DNA from: Grammothele lineata | Lineage: Eukaryota; Basidiomycota; Agaricomycetes; Polyporales; Polyporaceae | Length of the DNA stretch: 31,116 nucleotides | Direction: 5' to 3' | Assembly (NCBI GenBank): GCA_002150815.3 | Contig: NDFF03000318.1 | Coordinates: 1-31,116 of the forward strand | Shown: positions 9,340-18,530 of the stretch, piece after piece | How the letters are laid out: the number at the start of each line of letters is the position of its first letter | Position numbering within the stretch: position 1 is the first letter of the stretch | Position numbers and translations under genes: made by a program | Notes under the pieces: model-generated | Told to the model about the DNA's origin: nothing | Databases searched by the model: none | Seen by the model: the letters and a program-made list of their open reading frames with translations, nothing else

Positions 9340-12300
9340 TCAGCGGCTAACCGTGAGGTCGATCACGACATTCGCGTCGTTCAGGAAGCTGCCTCTGCCG
9401 TCGAGGGTGCTCTCCTGCGACGACATGGGTAGCTCTGGCTCTCGGTACGACCTCCGCGAAGGACCTGGATGGTTCCCTCTCGTCCCACTCGGGCGCTCGT
9501 ACGGCAGCTTGTGACCACGCTGCGTGTAGGCGGAAGCCTCACCGATGGGTATATCGTCGTCCCAGGCGTCTCCTTCGAAGTCCATCGTGGCGTCATTGGC
9601 CCCGCCTTCGTCATCAGAGTCGGACGCCGCGGACGCCCGAGAGTGGGACTGGGAGAGGAGCGAACGCGCGGACTCGGACGCCTTGCGCTGGCTGTAGAGG
9701 GACGGACGCCCGGAGAAAAGGCCCATGTTCCTCCAGTCGTCTCCATCGTGATCCTTGTCTCTGGCGTTGGCGGGTTCGTCGTCAGATTCGGCGCTGTCAC
9801 TGGACAGATCTATGACGTCCTCGTCAGGAACACTGCGACGACCGGTAACCGATCGAGACTGAGACGCGGCCGGGGTACGCGCAATCGAGGAAGATGGTGG
9901 TGGAGGCGGCGGGGGGGATGACCGACGCCAAAACGGTGACGGCGAGCGAGAAGACATGGAGGAGTCGTCCAGTTCGGCAAGATCGAATATAGCGGACTGG
10001 AACGCGCTCTGCGAGGCCCGAGACGGGCCTGCACTCGCGCTCGCGCTCGACGCACTTGCGCTGGTTCCCGCCAGAGGCTGAGACGCACTAGCCCAGGTCT
10101 CGTCTCGTCGGCCCTGGTCGGCATTCCCGGTCTTCCTGCGTTTCGTCGGCCGGGGTACGTCCATAGGCTCAGGCGCCGCGCGTTCCTTGCCCTTGCTCTT
10201 CGCGTTCGCACTCCTCGCCGACTGAGAACGGCCAGCGTGGGTTGCAGCGGCCGCGCGGCGTTTGCCCGTCTGCTTCTTCGACGTTCCAGCGCGGGCGCCG
10301 ATCCCCAAGGCACTGTCAATGGCCGCAACGTCCTGGGACGTAAAGCGACCATAGTCCTCGGGCTCGCTCCACGGGGCGCCGTCGGCATCGTCCTCGCCCT
10401 CGTCGGCGGAGGCAGACGCTTGGGCAGCAGCACGCCGCCTCTTTGGGGGATTCGCGTTGGCGCGAGGCTGAGACTTCTTCGCCGTAGTCGCCTTCTCCTT
10501 TCCTTTCGACCTGGACGCAGAAGCTGCTGGCGCGGGAGGTTGAGACGCTGGGGGCGCGTACTCCCTGAATACTGCGGCGTCAACTCGATCGACCTGGGCA
10601 TAGTCGACCATCGTAGGGAGATCGTCGCGGTCCGTCGTGTCCACAACGAGTCCGTCAGGGTCGTCCGGGTCCGGCCACGAGAACACGAACCCGCACTGGC
10701 GAAGCGGGAGAGTAGACCCTGCGAACATCTCGATGTCGTGTGCAGGGGGTGAGGAGGACGCGTACGGGTTGTGGAAGAGTATGTATTCCTCGTCGGCGTC
10801 GCGCCCCGCACGCCCCTTGCCTTTGCCTTTGCCGCCCCTGCCCCCTGAGGCTCCAGCGGTCGATGCGGATGCGTGCGAGGGACCAGCGTCGGCGCCTTGG
10901 TCCTGCGAGGCTCCAGCAGCCCTTTTCTTGGGCGACTTGCGCGCCTGCTTTGCGCGCCGGGCCTCTTCGTACGCCTCGACGATCTCGGGGTGTACCTGCC
11001 GCATGATCGAGGCCGGGATCCAGAGGCGGAGGTTGGCGTTTGGGTCCTTCTTCCCCCTGTCCTCCCCATCCTCCCGGTCGCTGTCCATCTCGTCGTCGCT
11101 GTCGACTGCTCCGGCCTGACTGGCCCGACGCCCGCCGGGAACTGGGCCCAGTGGGTCGGTATGGACGCCCCTGATGCCCTTGTCTGCGATCTCGACGAAC
11201 TGGCGCGGACACACCTCGACGCGGTACTCGAGCATTTTGTCCGTCGAGACGTGTTCGCGCTGAAGCGTAATGCGAACGACGACCGGATACCGCTCCTCGA
11301 CCTGCTCCAACGGCGCCGCCCATAAGTCCTCCTCCTGCTCCGGCTCGGGGTCGTCCCGCCTCACGAACGCCGCCTGGATGCGCGCCATCCTATCGTCGTG
11401 CGTCGGCTTCCTCTTCACGGGCGTCCCGAGGCACCTTTTCACAAGCCCCGCGGGCGTCCCCACGCCCTGGTCCGGAGCGGGCCTCAGCGGCTCGCGCAGA
11501 CGCACGTCAACGGGCCGCGCGCCCGCAGCGATCCGCCGTTGCTCCTCGCGCCTATCCGTCTCGACCGCAGCGGCGCGGAGGAGGGTCATGACGAGGCCCG
11601 GGGTGAGGACGTTCTTGAACTTATTGAGGATCATCCTGCGGCATCCCCATTCGTCGAAGTGGCCCTCGCAGAACCGCGCGAGGCCCGTGAGGTCGATCGC
11701 GCGTCGGTCGCGAGGGGGCCCGCCGCCTCTCCCTCCCCCTCCAGGACCGTCACGCCCGAGAGCGCTCGCGCTCGTGCACGGATCCGCGTAGGCGGCGATG
11801 AGGTTGACGTCGGGCCAGTCCGGGGGGAACACCATGGCACTGTAGCGCCTGCCGAGGAAGCCGCGCGAGTCGGTGCGGAGCTCGGTAAGAACGTCGGCGC
11901 GCCACTGGGCGAGGAAGGCGAGGAAGTCGAGCTGGCGGCGGTTGCGGTAGGCGTTGAGGAGCTGGTCGCCGAAGCCGGCCCGCGCGAGCGCGTGCGCGAT
12001 CGCAGGGCCTATATTGGGGATGCCCTGTGCAAGTTTGATCAGCGACGGGAGTGGTGCGTCTGTGGAGAGAAACTTACTTCGTCGTAGTCGCTCTTGGACA
12101 TGAGAGCGATGAGGATGAGTCCGCCGCGGGTGAGCTGGATCTCGGGATGAGACTCGATATCCGTCGCGCGGTAGATGTGGACGTGATGTTGGCTGGGTTT
12201 CCCATTGGCGTCCATGGCGGGATGAGACTTGTTTCCCGTGAGCGTGAGACTCATGCTACGCAGGTACGTTAGCAAGCGTTCCAGCATCGCGTCGGGGAGG

Positions 12301-13048
12301 CAGGAGCCGATGACGTGAATGGAGGTACTCACTTTTTGATAACCACCCGTGCGCCAAACACGAGCGTGTCAACGTCGTCGGTCATGATCGCGTCAATCGA
12401 ACCCGAATAGTTGAGGAACGCGAGTTCGGCCTCGGCCTCTCCTCTCGCCTAACCACCGCTCGTCAGAATCGCCCGCACGACCGTGCACTCACGCACTCAC
12501 CTCGCGCCACTCCATCCCAAACATCTCAATCAGTTCCTTAAACCCCCTCGCCCACCTATGACTCCCACTCTTCCCCATCCTGCTCCCCCTCTTCACCTTC
12601 GGCCTCTCCCTCCCATCAAACACAAACACCAAGCTCACCGGCAACCTCGCGAGCCTACACAGCCTAAACAGCAACATCCTCAGCTCCGGGTTCTTCCCGC
12701 GCGCCGTGTCCTCATTCTTGTCCTTGCGGTACGCCGCCCCAGGCCCCGCGCTCCGCGACGCGTGCTCGAGCCAGATGCCCGCGTCGACCCCGACGCGGTA
12801 GCTCCGCGCCCCGGAGGCGTTCGCCTCGAAGCCGTCGACGACCGCGAGGTGTGCGATCGCGCGAGACTGCCCGGCGGGGTTGAGGATCTGTCAGGTTCGC
12901 CCGGCCGGGGAGAGAAGGTGGGGGAAGGGGTTAGGGGGGAAGACCGGACCGGGGGAAGGGAGAGAGAAGCTGATGAGCACTGGGGTGTTCCCATCGGCAG
13001 GAGGCGGGCACGTGTATGACGCACCTTCCAGAGGCCTGACACGCCCAT
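9340..13048 (-). CDS. GEN1: GEN1/Yen1-like Holliday-junction resolvase (XPG/Rad2 family)
   Basis: A structure-specific nuclease expected to cut Holliday junctions and flaps during recombination repair. Spliced model, 5 exons: 13048-13025, 12887-12501, 12448-12333, 12255-12078, 12024-9340; 1,129 residues. It opens with MGVSGLWK; the N domain has D43 (RVGVDAG) and D99 (VFVFDGRERP). The internal XPG domain has GEAEAE (140-145), TDDVD (160-164) and D232 in SKSDYDE, followed by a helix-hairpin-helix-like GIPNIGPAIAHALARAGFG. The N and I domains adjoin, which excludes Rad2/XPG; the length and the segment after the nuclease (VVVRITLQREHVSTDKMLEYRVEV, chromodomain-like) favour GEN1 over FEN1 or EXO1. 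The last 600 or so residues are low-complexity, with basic nuclear-localisation-like clusters (PTKRRKTG, PPKRRRAA) and two SUMO-interaction-like motifs, EDVIDLSSD and the C-terminal VVIDLT. Confidence 0.9.
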
Positions 13049-13340
13049 ACTCAAAAGGATTAATCGTGACTAGTGTAAGTCGACCGCTGGAGTGGTGGTA
13101 CGGAAGAGGCAGGCGACGGCGGTGGTGGTGAGTGAAAAAGCTTGGGCGCGTCTGCCGCAGCGACGGGTGTGGCGACCGCACCGCTCCAGGGTGGTCGTCG
13201 CTTTGCGGCCACCGCCACGACGCGTCCCATCACGCGTGACGTCACGCGTCTCATTGTTGCGCGCACGAAGGTGGCAGGGCGGACATGGAGAGGTGGTTTA
13301 AGCTACGCTACTTTTGAGAACTACATTATGTTTAGATATG
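13049..13340. promoter_or_regulatory. Resolvase promoter / QRI7 3' flank
   Basis: A 292-bp gap between two genes on the minus strand: upstream of the resolvase ATG (13048) and downstream of the QRI7 stop (13341). It contains the MCB/CRE palindrome at 13220-13249. No separate gene is supported here. Confidence 0.6.
13220..13249. promoter_or_regulatory. Triple MCB (ACGCGT) with central CRE palindrome
   Basis: ACGCGT occurs at 13220-13225, 13232-13237 and 13244-13249. The last two overlap a TGACGTCA at 13237-13244, making a perfect 18-bp palindrome. ACGCGT is the MluI cell-cycle box bound by MBF-type factors in yeasts, and DNA replication and repair genes are classic targets. The sites lie 172-201 bp upstream of the resolvase ATG. 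That they control this gene is inferred from position. Confidence 0.6.
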
Positions 13341-14846
13341 CTAAGCAGATACGGGAGGAGTGAAGGGTGTGTTGTTCGCGAGCTCTTCCAAGCTCCAGGA
13401 TGGCCGACTCTCTGTCGAGTATGGGTCTGTGTCTCCAGCAAGGAACCTATCCATCGACGCCCAGGCGATCATTGCAGCATTGTCTACGAAACGCGTTAGT
13501 CTCGCACATGAAAGAAGATGCGGACCGCTCACCGGTACATAACGATGGGGGCGGGAATACCAACGACACCGGATGGTCCGCGCTCTCCGCGTCCAAACAT
13601 GCGCGCAACCTGCCCCCATCAGCGCCCACAACCGGCCGCAAAACACGCAACACTCACCTCTCCCTAAGGAACGCGTTACTCGCCACCCCACCACTAACAA
13701 CTAACGAGCCGACCCTAACATCCTGCTTCGCTAGCTCCCTAATCCCCAACGCGAGCTTATCCTCAAGCTGCCTCACCGCGGCCCTCTGGAAGCTCCTCGC
13801 GACGCCCACCCTCGTCCTCTCGTCGATCTCCCCGCCCCGCGCATCCAGGAACCGCTCCACAGTCGAGTGCAGGCCCGAATACGAGAACGCCAGGCGGCCC
13901 GGCATCGGGCGGGGCATCTGCAGCTCGGACTCCCCGCCCTCGCTCTCTCCCTCGGGATCGGGGGCGGCACAGAAGCGCTCCAGAGCAGCCCCGGGAGCGC
14001 GCCCGGCGTAGGGGACGCGGAGGAGCTTGGCGACCTTGTCGAAGGCGTTGCCGATGCTCGCGTCGAGGGTCGTGGCGAGGATGCGGAATTGTGTCGGGCC
14101 CGTCGCGAGCAGGAGGAGGGTGTGTCCGCCCGAGACGAGGAGGGTGAGGAAAGGGTACGTCGGGCGTTCGGATGGGGGAGAGGTCAGGAAGGGGGTTAGG
14201 GCGTGCGCTTGCTTGAGGATGGTGGGAACAGGATGAGGGCGAGGTGCAAGAGGACAAGGTTGGGGGCGTACCATGTGGTGGACGCCGACGAGGGGTTTGT
14301 TGAGGGCAGCGGCCATATTACGCGCCGCGTTCCCGCATACGCTCAGACAGCCCGGGATACCTCGAGAACAGTGAGCCCGTGAGGCTCGGAGAGACAGAGG
14401 ACGGAGCGTACCTGGGCCGCGAGTAAATGCAATACCGTCGACATCGTTGACGGACAGATTGGCCTCCTCCAGGGCTCTCCGGATCGCGCCTGGCTGCGCG
14501 CACAGGTGTCAGGTACAGCAGGTGTAGAGGATGGTGGCCGACTTGCCAAATTGCGCTGGTGGGCGTGGATAGCGTAAAAGGGGTGTATCCCGCCATGTTC
14601 CTCCAACCTGACATCCAGCAATGTCAATAAGAGGACTCGAAAAGAAATGGAAGCCACGCACTGTGCTTGCTGGTTGACGACTACGTTGGACAAGATTCTG
14701 CGGTCCGAAGTGACGACAGCGGCGCACGAGTCGTCGGCCGAGGACTCGAGTGCGAGGACAGTGAAGCTGCGGGTGGCTTGGCGCAGAAGAGGCCGTGCTA
14801 GGATGTGGATGCGGGGAAGCGTACGGAGAAGGAGAGCATGGTGCAT
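13341..14846 (-). CDS. QRI7: Mitochondrial tRNA N6-adenosine threonylcarbamoyltransferase (Qri7/OSGEPL1)
   Basis: Transfers threonylcarbamoyl onto A37 of mitochondrial tRNAs reading ANN codons (t6A). Spliced model, 7 exons: 14846-14662, 14607-14547, 14493-14412, 14360-14272, 14211-13658, 13609-13533, 13483-13341; 396 residues, close to yeast Qri7. The first 30 or so residues are Arg-rich without acidic residues, as in a mitochondrial presequence, followed by VLALESSADDSCAAVV. The metal site HxxxH lies in GVHHMQAHALT and is formed only when intron 14212-14271 is removed. Nucleotide-site elements LLVSGGHT and VVSGGVASNAF are present, and the C-terminal metal Asp is in LCTDNAAMIAWASM. Intron 14494-14546 appears to use a GC donor. 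Of two nearby out-of-phase ATGs, 14846 is the one in frame. Confidence 0.93.
14494..14546 (-). other. Probable GC-AG intron in QRI7
   Basis: The donor reads TTG/GCAAGT and the acceptor GCGCAG, length 53 bp. GCAAGT is the usual donor form of the minor GC-AG class. No GT donor nearby restores the frame that joins AHQRNL to PGAIRRALEEA, as the Qri7 fold requires. Confidence 0.75.
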
Positions 14847-15078
14847 GAGCGTCGAAGCCAACCCGCGTCCTCTCCGTTGTGGTCTCTCACGCGAAGACAG
14901 CGGCGATATCCCCTCGGCCGCACGCGCCCGTCCACTCCGGGGCCGCAGGCTCGAGCGCGATAGATAAGCCCCTCGTCGTCGTCGAAGGCGTCCTTGCCCC
15001 CCGCAAACCCTCTCTTCGAGCCTCCAATACCAGCCCAGGCACGCCCCCGGCGTACGCCCCCAAGCGACAAGCGCAGCG
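14847..15078. promoter_or_regulatory. Bidirectional promoter, QRI7 / TORC2 subunit
   Basis: Only 232 bp separate the divergent start codons of QRI7 (14846, -) and the HbrB-like gene (15079, +), so both genes must share this stretch. It is GC-rich, with GTCGTC-type runs and no clear TATA box. Confidence 0.6.
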
Positions 15079-17986
15079 ATGGCGGGGCGGTCGGCCCACG
15101 TCCGGCGCAAGTCGACCGAGCTCCGGCCGCCCGACCGAATCTCGCGACGGTCGCGATCCCACTCCCCGCCCGACGGCGCCCGCCCCCGCGGCCGCGCCCA
15201 GACCGACGGCTTCCTCCACCCCGACGTCGACCACGACGACCCCGCCCCGTCCGACCACTTCCTCATCCCCTCCCCGCGCGTCCCGCTCCTCTCTATATCT
15301 GGCCTAGCCACCCCCACGCACGCACACGCGCACGCCGACTCCCACAGCCCAGGCCCGGGCGCGCATCTCGCCGCGCGCCTCGCTATCATCGGCGAGAGGC
15401 TCCAGTCCGGTCTTCACCCGGGCCACGCTCATCCGTCTTCGGTTTCCCCCTCGTCCGCGATGTCTTCGTCCGTCACCCCTGGGACCACCCCTGGCGTTGC
15501 ACAGCGGGCCGCAACGACTCCGATTCCGCAAAGTTTACTTCCTACCCGGTCCCATTCGCACTCACACTCGCGCGCGGACTCGTCTCGCGATGGTGCGCAT
15601 TCGCCCGTACCGGGCTCCGTAACGGCTTCGCCCGCGAGCCAGACGGTAGTCAGCAAACCGCACCCGTCTCCGTCGAAGGTGTGTCTGTCACTTTGCCTTG
15701 CGTTCTCGGCGCGCGTGCGGGCATCTCGAGGTGAAGTCTAGCGGCGGAAGTAATGGCGAAGGACGTCAGGAATGAGTAGAAGATTGGTTATATGCGTGCA
15801 GGAGTGTCTCACTTTGAGTGTGGCCGAGCGTGCATCGCATTCGGGCATCGATCACAATGTCGATGGACGGATGTTGATGTCGCCGCCACGCATCCTGTTG
15901 TCCCTGCATGCTCCTCCTTTTGGTCTATTCATCAGGCGGGCCAGACGGTAGAGATGGCGAACGCGGACATACACGGACATCGAGCCTGATATGTGTCCTT
16001 GGAGGACTTCTTTCTTCTACACACGTCGCGCTCGCGACCTCGAAGGAGATGTCCTTGTTCCTGCCACGCCTCGAAACGTTCTCGAGCGGCCCCGTGTCGT
16101 AATCATTGCCCTTCTGCCGTGCGGACAGAGTTGCGCGAAGCCGTCGCAGCTGAGACATACGCACTGCGATCTGCGCCATCGCGCGCACAATCTCCCATCG
16201 CTCCCACCGCCCGCGCCGTCGCGTTGTCCCGACACGCCGTCTCCCATCCCTGCACGCACACACAGACGCTGACCGCCCTGCCCTGTCCTGCCCCTGCCAG
16301 CCGTCGTCGACCCGGACTTATGACTCAAAGCTCGTCTCCCGCGAGATGCACCGCCTGGGCACCCTCGCCCACCTCCCCTCCATCGCGCCCTCTCTCTCCG
16401 CTGCCGCTTCGTCCTCCCTTGCGCTCGCGATGCCCGCCGCCTCCGCTCCCAACCTCGGCGCATCCCTCTCCAACGAGGGCCCCTGGCAGTCCCTGCACGT
16501 ATACGTCCTCCCGCTCTTCAATGGGGAGCCTCTCCGTGTGACAATGTGAGTGGCACTTCTCGTCTCGGCCCGCGAGGTCCCGCTCACGCAACCCTATGAA
16601 GTGAGGACCTGAACACCCTCGTTCGCCGCCATATCTCGACTGCAGTGTCCGCTGCGCCCGGGAGAGCCCTCGGCACTCTGGAGCAAGACACGACTGAGCT
16701 CATCGCGAATGGTATGGTCACGCTCAACTCGAAGCTGAACGGCGTCGAAGACGAGAAGCTCGTGGCGCGCGTCGTCGAGCTTTGGACGTTCTTCTGGACT
16801 CAGGTTCTCCCGTACCTCGAAGGGGTGAGTCTTTCGCGACATTTCTGTGACCAACGTGCTAAAGTACGAGCATCCGCCAGGCCCTCCTTCCGCTGCAAAC
16901 CGATCCTATCCTGTCGTCCCTGTACCGCTTCCCAAAGTCCCACCGCTCGTCATCACCCACATCTCCGCAGAACGGCAAGGGCTCCGGCTCGCTCCTCTCT
17001 ACCAGCACACAGATCGACGTCCGCGCGCTCGCGCTCATCTCCTTCCGCGACCGCGTCATCCTCCCGCTCTTCCCGCGCCTCCACTCGCGCCTCACGATGC
17101 ACAAAGACGAACAGCCCGAGCCCGAGACGCAACAAGCCCGCCTCCAACAAATGTACGTCCCCCTCCCCCTTCTCCCTCTCCCCTTCCCCTCTCTTCGTCC
17201 CCCGCATCCTCACCCCTCCCCCAGGCTCCTCGTCCTTGTCTCCCAACGCCCCCAACTGCACGCCTCCCTCTCCCTCACAGCCCCCACCCCGCAACCCTCC
17301 CAAGGCGAAGCAGCCGCCACGCGCCTCCTCCGCGCCCTCCGCGCGCCCATCGCGACCCTCGCGCCCCGCCACGCCCGCCCTACGACCGCCGCTGGGGCCC
17401 CATCTTTCCTCTCCGCTGGGCTCCCGCGTGATCGCAGGGGGCGGATCGCACAGAAGGTAGGGGAAGATGTGGGACCCCGCGCAGGGGGATGGCGCGCTCG
17501 GACGGAGATGCACCTCGTGGCTCTGCGCGTGCGCGAGCCTCGTGCGGGTATGGGCGCGGGAGCGGGGGCGGAGTGGGACGAGGTGGAAGCGGACACGCCC
17601 AGAGGGGGCGTGGCGTTTGCGGACCCAGGTAGGGAGCGGGATAAAGAGCTTCTGGAGAGCTTGCGCTCGCCTGATCCGGAGAACCCGGCGGGCGGAGGAG
17701 CGGGCGGGTGGGGCCCGGGGCTTGGGACGGGGAGGGAGGAGTACGCGCGGGGAGGTGGGGAGTTCGACGAGGAGGAAGAGGAGGGGGATATGGATTGGGA
17801 CCAGGCACAGGTGCGTTTTGCGTTGGACTTGAGCGTGGGGCGATGAGCGCTGACTGCGTGCGTGCGTGCGTGTAGGCGATGGTGGAACATATGGTCGGGA
17901 TGGGCGGGAGTGCGAAGGGTGCGCAAGACCAGCAGCAGCAAGAACCAAGGCGCAGGGCGCCGACGCTCGAGGGGTACAAGGTTTGA
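15079..17986 (+). CDS. HbrB/Bit61-like TORC2 subunit
   Basis: The HbrB family (Bit61 in yeast, PRR5/Protor in animals) comprises accessory subunits of TOR complex 2, acting in growth, actin and cell-wall signalling. Spliced model, 6 exons: 15079-15678, 16301-16545, 16602-16824, 16881-17152, 17225-17810, 17876-17986; 678 residues. Residues 1-200 are Ser/Pro/His-rich and probably disordered. The conserved domain starts near residue 207 with TYDSKLVSREMHRLG, then LHVYVLPLFNGEPLRV, EDLNTLVRRHI, VVELWTFFWTQVLPYLEG, LPLQTDPILSSLYRFPKSHR and ISFRDRVILPLFPRLHSRL. The C-terminal part has an acidic run and a short Gln run. Intron 1 is 622 bp, far longer than the rest. Intron 17153-17224 is 72 bp and has no in-frame stop. 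Intron 17811-17875 ends in a TGCG microsatellite just before the acceptor. Confidence 0.88.
15679..16300 (+). other. Unusually long intron 1 of the HbrB-like gene
   Basis: Donor GTGTGT follows PHPSPSK; acceptor CAG precedes PSSTRTYDSK; both are phase 0. At 622 bp it is about ten times the usual intron here. No exon could be placed inside that keeps the frame and ends in a good donor, and no repeat or RNA gene was recognised in it. Confidence 0.6.
17855..17872 (+). repeat. TGCG tetranucleotide microsatellite
   Basis: Four tandem TGCG units followed by TG abut the TAG acceptor of the last intron of the HbrB-like gene. Length variation here would change the distance to the 3' splice site. Confidence 0.8.
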
Positions 17987-18530
17987 GAGTGACGTGGTTA
18001 GGGGATCCGTGGAGGTGCCAGTGCGTATAGTTCGTCTCCGTCTAATCTCGTTATTGTCTGTTTATTGCTCCGCAATCGGTCCCGGTCTACTGTATGATCT
18101 AGTTTTCGTTCTTCAGCGGCTGTACTTATAGATAGAAAATCTCAAGCCATGTTTGGGAGGGAAACGTAGCGTGTGCTCTCCGCCAGTACCTCTTCCCGTC
18201 GAGGTGCGTTCACCCGAAGGTCAGTTCCGCATACGTAGAGTAAACCAGTGCTCAAGCTCATGCTTGGTAGTGCGACTCAAACGCGCACACCTCATCGTTG
18301 CGCACCGTCGGACCATATTCAACGATATATAGATGCGAACGGGAACCCGAACAGAAACAACCTGGCGTGAAATTCATGTGCGACATAGCATGGATGAGAA
18401 CGGAAACAATAGGATGTACCGGAATACCAAGGAAAATGCACGAGAACCAAAGGTGGGCTTAGCACACACATGTACACATACGCAACCTCGGGCACCAAAC
18501 AACACGAATCCGCGCGCGAACCCGCCCGGC
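17987..18530. other. Convergent intergenic region
   Basis: This separates the 3' ends of the HbrB-like gene (+) and the FAD monooxygenase (-). It contains only short open frames without recognisable features and presumably carries both 3' untranslated regions. Confidence 0.6.

Noticed and set aside
9810..11323. Long alternative frames overlapping the resolvase tail
   Set aside because: They are shadows of a GC-rich low-complexity coding exon; the 2,685-bp exon in the main frame is continuous with the nuclease domain.
17855..17872. CRISPR or other structured array at the TGCG repeats
   Set aside because: It is a simple tetranucleotide microsatellite of four units inside an intron, with no spacers.
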